Assembly (NCBI RefSeq): GCF_000717995.1
Contig: NZ_JODM01000034.1
Coordinates: forward strand, 1-64,000
Length of the DNA stretch: 64,000 bases
Direction of reading: 5' to 3'
From: Streptomyces violaceorubidus
Lineage (GTDB): Bacteria; Actinomycetota; Actinomycetes; Streptomycetales; Streptomycetaceae
Part shown: positions 1-7,065 of the stretch, piece after piece
Position numbering within the stretch: position 1 is the stretch's first letter
How the letters are laid out: every line of letters starts with the position of its first letter
The notes under the pieces: generated by a model
Database searches by the model: none
What the model was told of the DNA's origin: nothing
The model's input: the letters and a program-made list of their open reading frames with translations, nothing else
Made by a program: the position numbers and the translations under genes

Positions 1-361
1 CTCGGTGCTTTCCAGGTTCCCGCTTCCGCGTTTCCCTTTCCGGCGGTTCCGACTCTATCAGATCCTTTCGGCCCTGATTCCCCGTCAGAAGGGGTTGTCA
101 TCCCGGCCGTTGGGCCGTTCCGACGTCTCAAACCTTAGCGGACCCTCTCGGCGATTCCCAATCGAGGTCGATCGGGGCGACGAGTGACCGGCGGAATTGA
201 ATTCGGGCGCGCCGAAGTCATTCCCGCTGGGGGATCGTGCTGGTGGTTTGGTTGCCGCTGCTGCGGCGGGAGGTGCTACCGCAGAACCGTTACGGTCCCG
301 TGGCAACCCGAAGAACCTTACGGATCCCGTAGGGGCCTGTCAAGCGTCGGTGTCAAGATCT
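1..361. other. Intergenic / no gene recognised
   Basis: No convincing coding frame was found. The short open frames here lack a ribosome site and have Arg/Pro-rich compositions typical of out-of-frame reading of GC-rich DNA. The segment lies downstream of the MarR gene on the minus strand, and the gene to the left is outside the window. No clear hairpin with a T-run was found. Confidence 0.5.
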
Positions 362-910
362 TTAATCGAGGTCACTGAGACGGCCACCGGCGTCCGGCTG
401 CGCGTGCTCCACCCTGCGCAGGAGGCGGGTGAGCACCTCGCCGAGCGCGGCGCGGTCCTCGGCGGAGAGGTCCTGGAGCAGGTCCTCCTCGAAGACCGTG
501 GCGAGGCGCATGGCCTCCAGCCACTTCTCTCGCCCCTCGGCCGTGATCGCCACGATCACCCGGACCCGGTTGGTCTCGTCGCGCTCCCGGGTGACCAGGC
601 CCTCCGTCACCATGCGGTCGATGCGGTGGGTCATCGCGGCCGGGGTCAGGCCGAGGCGCTTGGCGAGGGCGCCGGGGCCGAGCCGGTAGGGGGCGCCGGA
701 GAGCACGAGGGCCTTCAGCACCTCCCAGTCCGTGTTGCTGATGCCCAGCTCGGCGGTCTGCCGGCCGTACGCGACGTTCATCCGGCGGTTGAGGCGGGAG
801 AGTGCCGAGACGATCTTCTCGACCTGGGGGTCGAGGTCCTGGAACTCGCGCTGGTAGGCGGCGATCTGCTCTTCGAGGGTCGGCTCGCCGGCGCCGGAGG
901 TGTCGCCCAT
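362..910 (-). CDS. MarR-family transcriptional regulator
   Basis: A 182-residue protein of the usual MarR length plus a short N-terminal extension. The winged-helix core spans about residues 45-150, with the recognition-helix segment LAKRLGLTPAAMTHRIDRM followed by the wing region RERDETNRVRVIVAITAEG, typical of the family. MarR proteins bind as dimers to palindromic operators, often their own promoter and that of a divergent transporter, and are released by small ligands. Here an MFS transporter is divergently transcribed 130 bases away, so control of that exporter is the natural inference. The ATG at 908-910 is the only good start. The ligand is unknown. Confidence 0.93.
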   Translation of the reverse strand: MGDTSGAGEPTLEEQIAAYQREFQDLDPQVEKIVSALSRLNRRMNVAYGRQTAELGISNTDWEVLKALVLSGAPYRLGPGALAKRLGLTPAAMTHRIDRMVTEGLVTRERDETNRVRVIVAITAEGREKWLEAMRLATVFEEDLLQDLSAEDRAALGEVLTRLLRRVEHAQPDAGGRLSDLD

Positions 911-974
911 GGCCGCAGTATGGCACGCGGCTCCTTTGCCTTGAAGTCCTTCGGTATGTACTCTTTATCTTTGA

Positions 975-990
975 ACTTTAGCTTCTAAGT
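975..990. promoter_or_regulatory. Candidate MarR operator
   Basis: In the divergent MarR/MFS intergenic region there is an AT-rich imperfect palindrome, ACTTTAG-CTT-CTAAGT, within otherwise GC-rich DNA. MarR regulators typically bind 16-20 base AT-rich palindromes in this position. The family rule is known, but assigning this site to the neighbouring regulator is inference. Confidence 0.4.
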
Positions 991-1044
991 CTTCAGCTCT
1001 AACGGCTGGAGCGATCGATCCCGAGAGATCAAGAGAGGGTGAAC

Positions 1045-2334
1045 GTGACCAGGGCAATGGGCGCGGCGATGCGCCGGATCCACGTGGGCAACGCACTCAG
1101 CGCGTTCGGACTCGGCTTCACGGTCCCCTACCTGTACGTCTATGTGGCGCAGGTGCGGGGACTGGGTTCTGTCACGGCGGGCCTCGTGCTCGCCGTCTTC
1201 GCCGTGGCCGCGCTGATCGTGCTGCCGTTCGCCGGGCGGGCCATCGTCCGGCGCGGCCCGCTGCCGGTCCTGCTGGTCGCCCTGGTCACCGCCGCGCTCG
1301 GCGCGATGAGCCTCGGACTGTCCGCCTCGGCGGGCACGGTGCTGCTGTCCGCCGCCGCACTCGGCGCCGGGCAGGCCGTGATGCAGCCCGCCCTCGCGAC
1401 GATGATCGTGGACTGCTCCACCACGGAGACCCGGTCGCGCGCGTTCGCGACGCAGTTCTTCCTGCAGAACCTGGGACTCGGTGTCGGCGGGCTCATCGGT
1501 GGTCATCTGGTCGACACCACGAGCGCGTCCTCCTTCACGCTGCTGTTCGCCATCGAGGCGGCGATGTTCCTGGTGCTGGTCGCCGTCATGGCGACGGTGC
1601 GGTCGCCGCGCGCTCCGCGGATCGAACAGGCGCCGGGGCAGACCGGGGGCGGCAGCTGGAAGCAGCTGCTCGGCAACCGGGCCATGGTGCAGCTGTGCGT
1701 GCTGGGCTTCGTGCTGTTCTTCGCCTGCTACGGGCAGTTCGAGTCGGGGCTGAGCGCCTACGGCGTCGAGGCGGCCGGGATCTCCACGTCCGCGCTGGGA
1801 ACCGCGCTGGCGGCGAACACGCTGATGATCGTGGTCGCGCAGTTCGCGGTGCTGAAGTTCGTGGAGCGGCGCAAGCGCTCGCGCGTGATCGCGTCCGTGG
1901 GGCTGATCTGGGCCGTGGCGTGGGCCGTGGCCGGATACGCGGGGCTGGGGCACGGCAGCCAGACGATGGCCACGGCCGCGTTCATCTCGACGTACGCGCT
2001 GTTCGGGCTGGGAGAGGCGATGCTGTCGCCGACGCTGGCGCCGCTGGTGGCGGATCTGGCGCCGACCGGGCTCGCCGGGCAGTACAACTCCGCCTTCGCC
2101 CTGGTGAAGCAGCTCGCGCTGGCGATCGGACCCGCGGTGGGCGGGCCGCTGGGTGCTTCGCTGCACGCGCCGTACGTCGTGGCGTTCCTGTTGTTCTCGT
2201 TGGGCATCACGGTGCTGGCGGTGCGGCTGGGGCGGCAGCTCACGGATGTACAGAACCAGCCGTCGCTGGCCCGGAGCCGGGTGGTCACGCAGGGCGGGGC
2301 GCCTGCCGACGCGGTGGTCGTCGCGGAGGCGTGA
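1045..2334 (+). CDS. MFS transporter, probable drug/metabolite exporter
   Basis: A 12-helix major facilitator of about 429 residues. The first half carries the loop between helices 2 and 3 (PFAGRAIVRRGPLP), a loose match to MFS motif A. Alternating hydrophobic segments run through the protein to about residue 405, with a cytoplasmic loop near 190-215 (PRAPRIEQAPGQ). A GTG at 1039 is also in frame, but the GTG at 1045 sits 6 bases after AGAGAGG and is preferred. It is divergent from the MarR gene, an arrangement common for regulated exporters. The substrate cannot be read from sequence. A hairpin at 2361-2391 separates it from the convergent phosphatase gene. Confidence 0.92.
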   Translation: MTRAMGAAMRRIHVGNALSAFGLGFTVPYLYVYVAQVRGLGSVTAGLVLAVFAVAALIVLPFAGRAIVRRGPLPVLLVALVTAALGAMSLGLSASAGTVLLSAAALGAGQAVMQPALATMIVDCSTTETRSRAFATQFFLQNLGLGVGGLIGGHLVDTTSASSFTLLFAIEAAMFLVLVAVMATVRSPRAPRIEQAPGQTGGGSWKQLLGNRAMVQLCVLGFVLFFACYGQFESGLSAYGVEAAGISTSALGTALAANTLMIVVAQFAVLKFVERRKRSRVIASVGLIWAVAWAVAGYAGLGHGSQTMATAAFISTYALFGLGEAMLSPTLAPLVADLAPTGLAGQYNSAFALVKQLALAIGPAVGGPLGASLHAPYVVAFLLFSLGITVLAVRLGRQLTDVQNQPSLARSRVVTQGGAPADAVVVAEA

Positions 2335-2360
2335 GCGGGACGGCGGCCGGGGGCTCGGGG

Positions 2361-2391
2361 GCCGGAGGCCGGGCACCTCTCCGCCTCCGGC
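2361..2391. terminator. Hairpin between convergent genes
   Basis: A perfect 9-base stem (GCCGGAGGC / GCCTCCGGC) with a 13-base loop lies between the stop codons of the MFS transporter (+) and the phosphatase (-). There is no T-run, as is usual for GC-rich actinobacterial terminators. It is likely bidirectional. Confidence 0.55.
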
Positions 2392-2397
2392 GCCGGG

Positions 2398-4062
2398 TCA
2401 CGGCTTCTGCAGGACGAACTCGCACCACACCGCCTTGCCGCCGCCCGGGGTGCGCCGGGACCCCCAGTTGGAGGCGATCGTCGCGACGATGGCGATGCCC
2501 CGGCCGGACTCGTCCCCCGGCTCCGCGCGGCGGCGTCTGGGGAGGTGGTCGTCGCCGTCGGTCACCTCGATGATCAGGCGGCGGTCGGTACGGCGCAGGC
2601 GCAGCCGCATCGGCGGGGTGCCGTGCTGGAGGGAGTTGGCGACCAGCTCGCTGGTGGCCAGGACGCCGAGGTCGTGCAGGTCGGTCGGGAAGCGCCAGCT
2701 GGTGAGGACGCCGGAGGCGAAGGCACGCGCGCGTGGGGCCGCTTCCACCCCGCCGAGCAGTTCCAGCGCGGCGTTGCGGAACAGCTCGGCCTCCGCGCCC
2801 CCACGGGCGGGGTGCTGGAGGACCAGGACGGCGACGTCGTCGTCGTGGTCCGGGGTGACGCCCGCCGAGCGGATCAGTCGGTCGCAGACCACCTGGGGGG
2901 TGCCGGCGGCGCCGGACAGGGCGCGCTCCAGGGCGGAGATGCCCTCGTCGAGGTCCTCGTCGCGGCGTTCGACCAGGCCGTCCGTGTAGAGGACGGCCGT
3001 GGAGCCCGGGGGCAGCGCGATCGAACCGGACGCGTGGATCCAGCCGCCGGTGCCGAGCGGCGGGCCGGTGGGCTCGTCGGCGCGCTGCACGGTGCCGTCC
3101 TCGTCGCGGACCAGGATGGGCAGGTGGCCGGCGGACGCGTAGACCAGCCGGCCCTCGTTGGGGTCGTGGATGGCGTAGACGCAGGTGGCGATCTGGTTGG
3201 CGTCGATCTCGGCGGCGAGGCCGTCGAGCAGCTGGAGGACCTCGTGCGGGGGCAGGTCGAGGCGGGCGTAGGCACGGACCGCCGTACGGAGCTGGCCCAT
3301 CACGGCCGCCGCGCGGACGCCTCGGCCCATGACGTCGCCGATGACCAGGGCGGTGCGGCCGCCGCCGAGGGTGATCACGTCGTACCAGTCGCCGCCGACC
3401 GCGGCCTCGGTGCCGCCGGGGTGGTAGGTGGCGGCGACGCGCAGGTCGTCGGGCTCCTCCAGCTTCTGCGGGAGGAGGGAGCGCTGGAGGGTGACGGCGG
3501 TTTCCCGCTGGCTGCGTTCGCTCGCGCGCAGACGGCCGGCGGCCTCGGCGTGGTCGGTGACGTCGGTCGCGAAGACCAGCACCCCGCGTCCGTCGCCGGG
3601 GCGGCCCGCGCCGACCGGGGTGCAGGTGAAGGTGTAGGAGCGGCCGTCCGTGGCCTTGCGGGACTTGAGGGTGCGGGGGCGTCCGCTGCGCTGGACCTGG
3701 TCCAGGAGCGGGAAGAGGCCGGGCTCGTCCAGCTCGGGGAGGGCCTCGTGGGCGCGGGCGCCGAGGTCGCGCCTGCCGAAGGCGGCGACGTAGGCGTCGT
3801 TGACGTAGGCGAGGCGGTGTTCGGGGCCGTGGAGGAGGGCAACCAGGGCCGGGACGCGATCGAGGACGTCGCGTACGGGCAGCTCGTCGACGCTGGGGAC
3901 CTCGGGGGCGGCCGGGGACTCGTCGGTCAGCTGCTCGGCGCGGGCGGCGGGGACGGAGCCGTCTGCCCGCCGGTCCGGGGAGAGGGCCGTGGCCGTGTCG
4001 GTCCGCGCGGCGGCGCGGCGCTGTGTTCCGGGGAGTCGGGCGCTCCAGCGCGTGAAGTTCAC
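2398..4062 (-). CDS. PAS - SpoIIE (PP2C) phosphatase - HATPase regulator
   Basis: A soluble three-domain signalling protein of about 554 residues. A PAS sensor spans roughly residues 60-180. A PP2M/SpoIIE serine phosphatase spans roughly 200-420, with metal-binding motifs GGDWYD, GDVMGRG and DDDVAVLVL. The C-terminal RsbW-type ATPase module spans roughly 440-554 (ELVANSLQHG, then DESGRGIAIV). In this family the phosphatase dephosphorylates anti-anti-sigma factors and the kinase domain phosphorylates them, so the protein probably sets a sigma-factor partner switch, with the PAS domain as input. The GTG at 4060-4062 is chosen because AAGG lies 5 bases upstream. A longer frame opens at 4203, but its first 47 residues are low-complexity Arg/Pro/Gly and look untranslated. 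The partner is not in the window. Confidence 0.9.
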   Translation of the reverse strand: MNFTRWSARLPGTQRRAAARTDTATALSPDRRADGSVPAARAEQLTDESPAAPEVPSVDELPVRDVLDRVPALVALLHGPEHRLAYVNDAYVAAFGRRDLGARAHEALPELDEPGLFPLLDQVQRSGRPRTLKSRKATDGRSYTFTCTPVGAGRPGDGRGVLVFATDVTDHAEAAGRLRASERSQRETAVTLQRSLLPQKLEEPDDLRVAATYHPGGTEAAVGGDWYDVITLGGGRTALVIGDVMGRGVRAAAVMGQLRTAVRAYARLDLPPHEVLQLLDGLAAEIDANQIATCVYAIHDPNEGRLVYASAGHLPILVRDEDGTVQRADEPTGPPLGTGGWIHASGSIALPPGSTAVLYTDGLVERRDEDLDEGISALERALSGAAGTPQVVCDRLIRSAGVTPDHDDDVAVLVLQHPARGGAEAELFRNAALELLGGVEAAPRARAFASGVLTSWRFPTDLHDLGVLATSELVANSLQHGTPPMRLRLRRTDRRLIIEVTDGDDHLPRRRRAEPGDESGRGIAIVATIASNWGSRRTPGGGKAVWCEFVLQKP

Positions 4063-4244
4063 GAATCCTTGCCTCGTGTAGTTGTCGGCGGCCGGGGACC
4101 GGGACGGGCCGGGGCGGCCCGGGCCCCGGGGGCCGCGCTGGGGCGAGCGGCGGCGCGCCCGCGGTGGTGGACCAGTCTGGCAGGGTGCCCGCCCGGCCGA
4201 CATCCGTCAGACGCCCCAGCGGCCGGGGGAGTTCCTGAGTCCGG

Positions 4245-5624
4245 TCAGGACGACCCCTTCGGGTTGTGCGGGGGCTCCTGATGAGGCTTTCCACCGGCCG
4301 CGAGTTCGAACTCCGCCCGCGGATGTTCGAGTGACCCCAGGGAGACGATCTCCCGTTTGAAGAGTCCGGCGATCACCCATTCGGCGAGCACGCGCGCCTT
4401 GCGGTTGACGGTGGGGACCCGGCTGAGGTGGTAGGCGCGGTGCATGAACCACGCGGGGTAACCCTTGAGCTTGCGCCCGTAGACGTGGGCGACGCCCTTG
4501 TGGAAGCCGAGGGAGGCGACGGAACCGGCGTACGCGTGCGCGTACGTGTCGAGAGGCTCGCCGCGCAGGGCGTGGGTGACGTTGTCGCCGAGGACCTTGG
4601 CCTGGCGCACGGCGTGCTGGGCGTTGGGGGCGCATTCCCGGCCGGGTTCGGCGGCGGTGACGTCGGGGACGGCGGCGGCGTCCCCGGCCGCCCACGCGTG
4701 CGGGGCACCGTCGACCGACAGGTGGGCGGTGCAGGTGAGCCGGCCGCGCTCGTCGAGGGGCAGGTCGGTGGCGGCGAGCACCGGGTGCGGTTTGACGCCG
4801 GCCGTCCACACGACCGTGCGGGTGGGGAAGCGGGAGCCGTCGCTGAGGACGGCGACGCGGTCGGCGCAGGACTCCAGGCGGGTGTCCAGGCGTACGTCGA
4901 TGTTGCGGCGGCGCAGTTCGGTGACGGTGTAGCGGCCCAGTTCCTCGCCGACCTCGGGCAGGATCCGGCCCGAGGCCTCGACGAGGATCCATTTCATGTC
5001 CTCGGGCGTGACGTTGTGGTAGTACCGCGCGGCGTAGCGGGCCATGTCCTCCAGTTCGCCGAGGGCTTCCACGCCCGCGTAGCCGCCGCCGACGAACACG
5101 AAGGTGAGGGCGGCGTCGCGCAGGGCGGGGTCTCGGGTGGAGGAGGCGATGTCCATCTGTTCGAGGACGTGGTTGCGCAGGCCGATGGCCTCCTCGACGG
5201 TCTTGAAACCGACGCCGTGGTCGGCGAGTCCGGGCACGGGCAAGGTACGCGAGACGGAGCCGGGCGCGAGGACGAGTTCGTCGTACGTGATCCGGCGGGC
5301 GCCCGTCCTCTCCTCGTCGGTGGCGAGGGTGGTGACCGTGGCGGTGCGGGACCGGTGGTCGATGGACCCGACCTCGCCGACGACGACCTCGCACTGGCCG
5401 AGGACGCGGCGCAGGGGCACGACGACGTGCCGCGGGGAGATCGAACCGGCCGCCGCCTCGGGGAGGAACGGCTGGTACGTCATGTAGGGATCGGGGGTGA
5501 CGACCGTGATCTCGACCTCGCCCCGCCGCAGTTCGCCCTTGAGGTTCCGTTGCAGCCGCAGGGCCGTGTACATCCCGACGTAGCCACCGCCGACAACGAG
5601 AATGCGCGCACGTTCCTTCACCAT
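4245..5624 (-). CDS. ndh: Type II NADH dehydrogenase (NDH-2) / FAD-dependent oxidoreductase
   Basis: A 459-residue pyridine-nucleotide-disulphide oxidoreductase of NDH-2 type. An FAD-binding Rossmann motif lies at the N-terminus (ILVVGGGYVGMYTALRLQ), a second NAD(H) motif about residue 165 (FVFVGGGYAGVEALGEL), and the FAD-closing segment WAAGDAAAVPD about residue 310. The C-terminal stretch (YHLSRVPTVNRKARVLAEW, then VIAGLFKRE) resembles the amphipathic membrane anchor of NDH-2. It would pass electrons from NADH to menaquinone without pumping protons. The ATG at 5624 (MVKER) puts the Rossmann motif at the usual place. The frame is open to 5774 but the extra residues are Arg/Ser-rich. It is divergent from atrA. 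Confidence 0.9.
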   Translation of the reverse strand: MVKERARILVVGGGYVGMYTALRLQRNLKGELRRGEVEITVVTPDPYMTYQPFLPEAAAGSISPRHVVVPLRRVLGQCEVVVGEVGSIDHRSRTATVTTLATDEERTGARRITYDELVLAPGSVSRTLPVPGLADHGVGFKTVEEAIGLRNHVLEQMDIASSTRDPALRDAALTFVFVGGGYAGVEALGELEDMARYAARYYHNVTPEDMKWILVEASGRILPEVGEELGRYTVTELRRRNIDVRLDTRLESCADRVAVLSDGSRFPTRTVVWTAGVKPHPVLAATDLPLDERGRLTCTAHLSVDGAPHAWAAGDAAAVPDVTAAEPGRECAPNAQHAVRQAKVLGDNVTHALRGEPLDTYAHAYAGSVASLGFHKGVAHVYGRKLKGYPAWFMHRAYHLSRVPTVNRKARVLAEWVIAGLFKREIVSLGSLEHPRAEFELAAGGKPHQEPPHNPKGSS

Positions 5625-5996
5625 CCCATGACGCACCCGACGCTTGCGTTTGTCCACAGGCTCGTCAATTTGTGTGACCGGAGATCGCCTGCGCGCCGAG
5701 CCGGGCGAATCGCTGCGGCGCCGGATGGTCACGCAGGTCAGCGTGGGTGAGTAGGGGGGTGGCGAGCGGCACATTCGGGGCGTATGCGATCCGTGCGCCG
5801 ATCGGGGGGCGCTCTGTGCGGAACGTGCCCCTTCTGAATTGACCCCCGCTCAACTATGTTCTTTCCGACGGTGTGCAGGGGGATGTGCTCATGGGGTCCG
5901 CGACGGGCGGGCCGCACCACCGGGCCCGTTCCACGCGCTCCGGCTTTCGATGGCGGGGAGTCTCCGGGGGGAGACGTCATTACCGGGGGATTGTCT
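5625..5996. other. Divergent intergenic region, ndh / atrA
   Basis: A 372-base non-coding region between divergent genes. It must contain both promoters. A TTGACC box lies at 5839-5844 on the plus strand, but no -10 hexamer stands at 17-18 bases, so I do not call a promoter. GGGGA at 5985-5990 is the ribosome site for atrA. Confidence 0.5.
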
Positions 5997-6881
5997 ATGC
6001 ATGTTCAGGATTCTCATTGGTCGTCCGCGTCGGCCGTCGCGCCCGGCGGTGCGATGAACGCGGGGGTGGGCGGCGCACGCGGCGACGCGGCGCGGAGCGC
6101 GCCCCTGCGCGTGGACGCCCAGCGCAATCTGGAGCACGTGCTGCGCGCGGCGCGGGAGGTGTTCGGCGAGCTGGGCTACGGCGCTCCGATGGAGGACGTG
6201 GCGCGGCGCGCGCGGGTCGGTGTCGGCACGGTCTACCGGCGTTTTCCGAGCAAGGACGTCCTGGTGCGCCGGATAGCCGAGGAGGAGACGGCGCGGCTGA
6301 CCGACCAGGCGCGTACGGCCCTCGGGCAGGAGGACGAGCCCTGGTCGGCGCTGTCCCGCTTCCTGCGGACGTCGGTGGCCTCGGGTGCCGGCCGGCTGCT
6401 GCCGCCGCAGGTACTGCGGGTCGGGGTGCCGGACGACGCCGACGGTGGCGTCGTCGGTGCCGGTGGTGCGGCGGCCGGTGACGCGCGGGTGCCGCAGCAG
6501 CGGATACAGCCGGGCACCGGCGAGCTGCGCCCGGTGCCCGGGGAGCCCGCCAGGACGGGGGCGGCGGCCGGTGCCGCGGGTTCCGCCGCGGACGCGGCGG
6601 GCGCGGCGGGCGCGGCGGGCGCGGCGAGTCCCGGCGCCGGGGGCTCTGACGCGGGTGCCGTGGCGATCGACGACGGGGCAGCGGCGCTGCTGGAGGTCGT
6701 GGGCCGGCTCGTGGACCGGGCGCGGGCGGCCGGTGAGCTGCGGCCGGACGTGTCGGTGTCGGACGTCCTGCTGGTGATAGCCACGGCGGCGCCCTCGCTG
6801 CCCGACCCGGCTCAGCAGGCGGCGGCTTCGGCCCGGCTGCTGGACATCCTGTTGGAGGGACTGCGGTCGCGGCCGGCGTGA
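5997..6881 (+). CDS. atrA: TetR-family regulator AtrA
   Basis: A 294-residue TetR-family protein. The N-terminal helix-turn-helix spans about residues 42-88 (MEDVARRARVGVGTVYRRFPS), the most conserved part of the family. The ligand half is unusual in carrying an Ala/Gly/Pro-rich linker at about residues 140-220, including repeated AGA units. The ATG at 5997 is preceded by GGGGA at 6 bases. From established knowledge, S. coelicolor AtrA (SCO4118) sits next to an NADH dehydrogenase gene, activates the actinorhodin activator gene actII-ORF4 and responds to nutrition. The neighbours, N-terminal sequence and family here match that locus. The name rests on recalled synteny, not on a search. Confidence 0.85.
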   Translation: MHVQDSHWSSASAVAPGGAMNAGVGGARGDAARSAPLRVDAQRNLEHVLRAAREVFGELGYGAPMEDVARRARVGVGTVYRRFPSKDVLVRRIAEEETARLTDQARTALGQEDEPWSALSRFLRTSVASGAGRLLPPQVLRVGVPDDADGGVVGAGGAAAGDARVPQQRIQPGTGELRPVPGEPARTGAAAGAAGSAADAAGAAGAAGAASPGAGGSDAGAVAIDDGAAALLEVVGRLVDRARAAGELRPDVSVSDVLLVIATAAPSLPDPAQQAAASARLLDILLEGLRSRPA

Positions 6882-7065
6882 GACGGCGGCGTTGCCGCCG
6901 GGCGGCCTGCTCATCCTTCCCCGAACGGCTGAGCGTTATTACCGCGTCCCGACAAGTCCCCACAGACGAGTGACGGTGGGCACAGGGGGGTCCTGAACAA
7001 AAGCCAATATGGCACGCTGACCCGGTGTTCGGACGGGCTGGGCAGGTTGGCGGGGGCTTTCCGCG

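Noticed and set aside
2398..4203. Longer start for the PAS-phosphatase
   Set aside because: The extra 47 residues are Arg/Pro/Gly-rich with no ribosome site, while the GTG at 4062 has AAGG at the right distance.
5839..5867. Classical atrA promoter with TTGACC -35
   Set aside because: No acceptable -10 hexamer lies at 16-19 bases. The TATGTT box is only 10 bases away.
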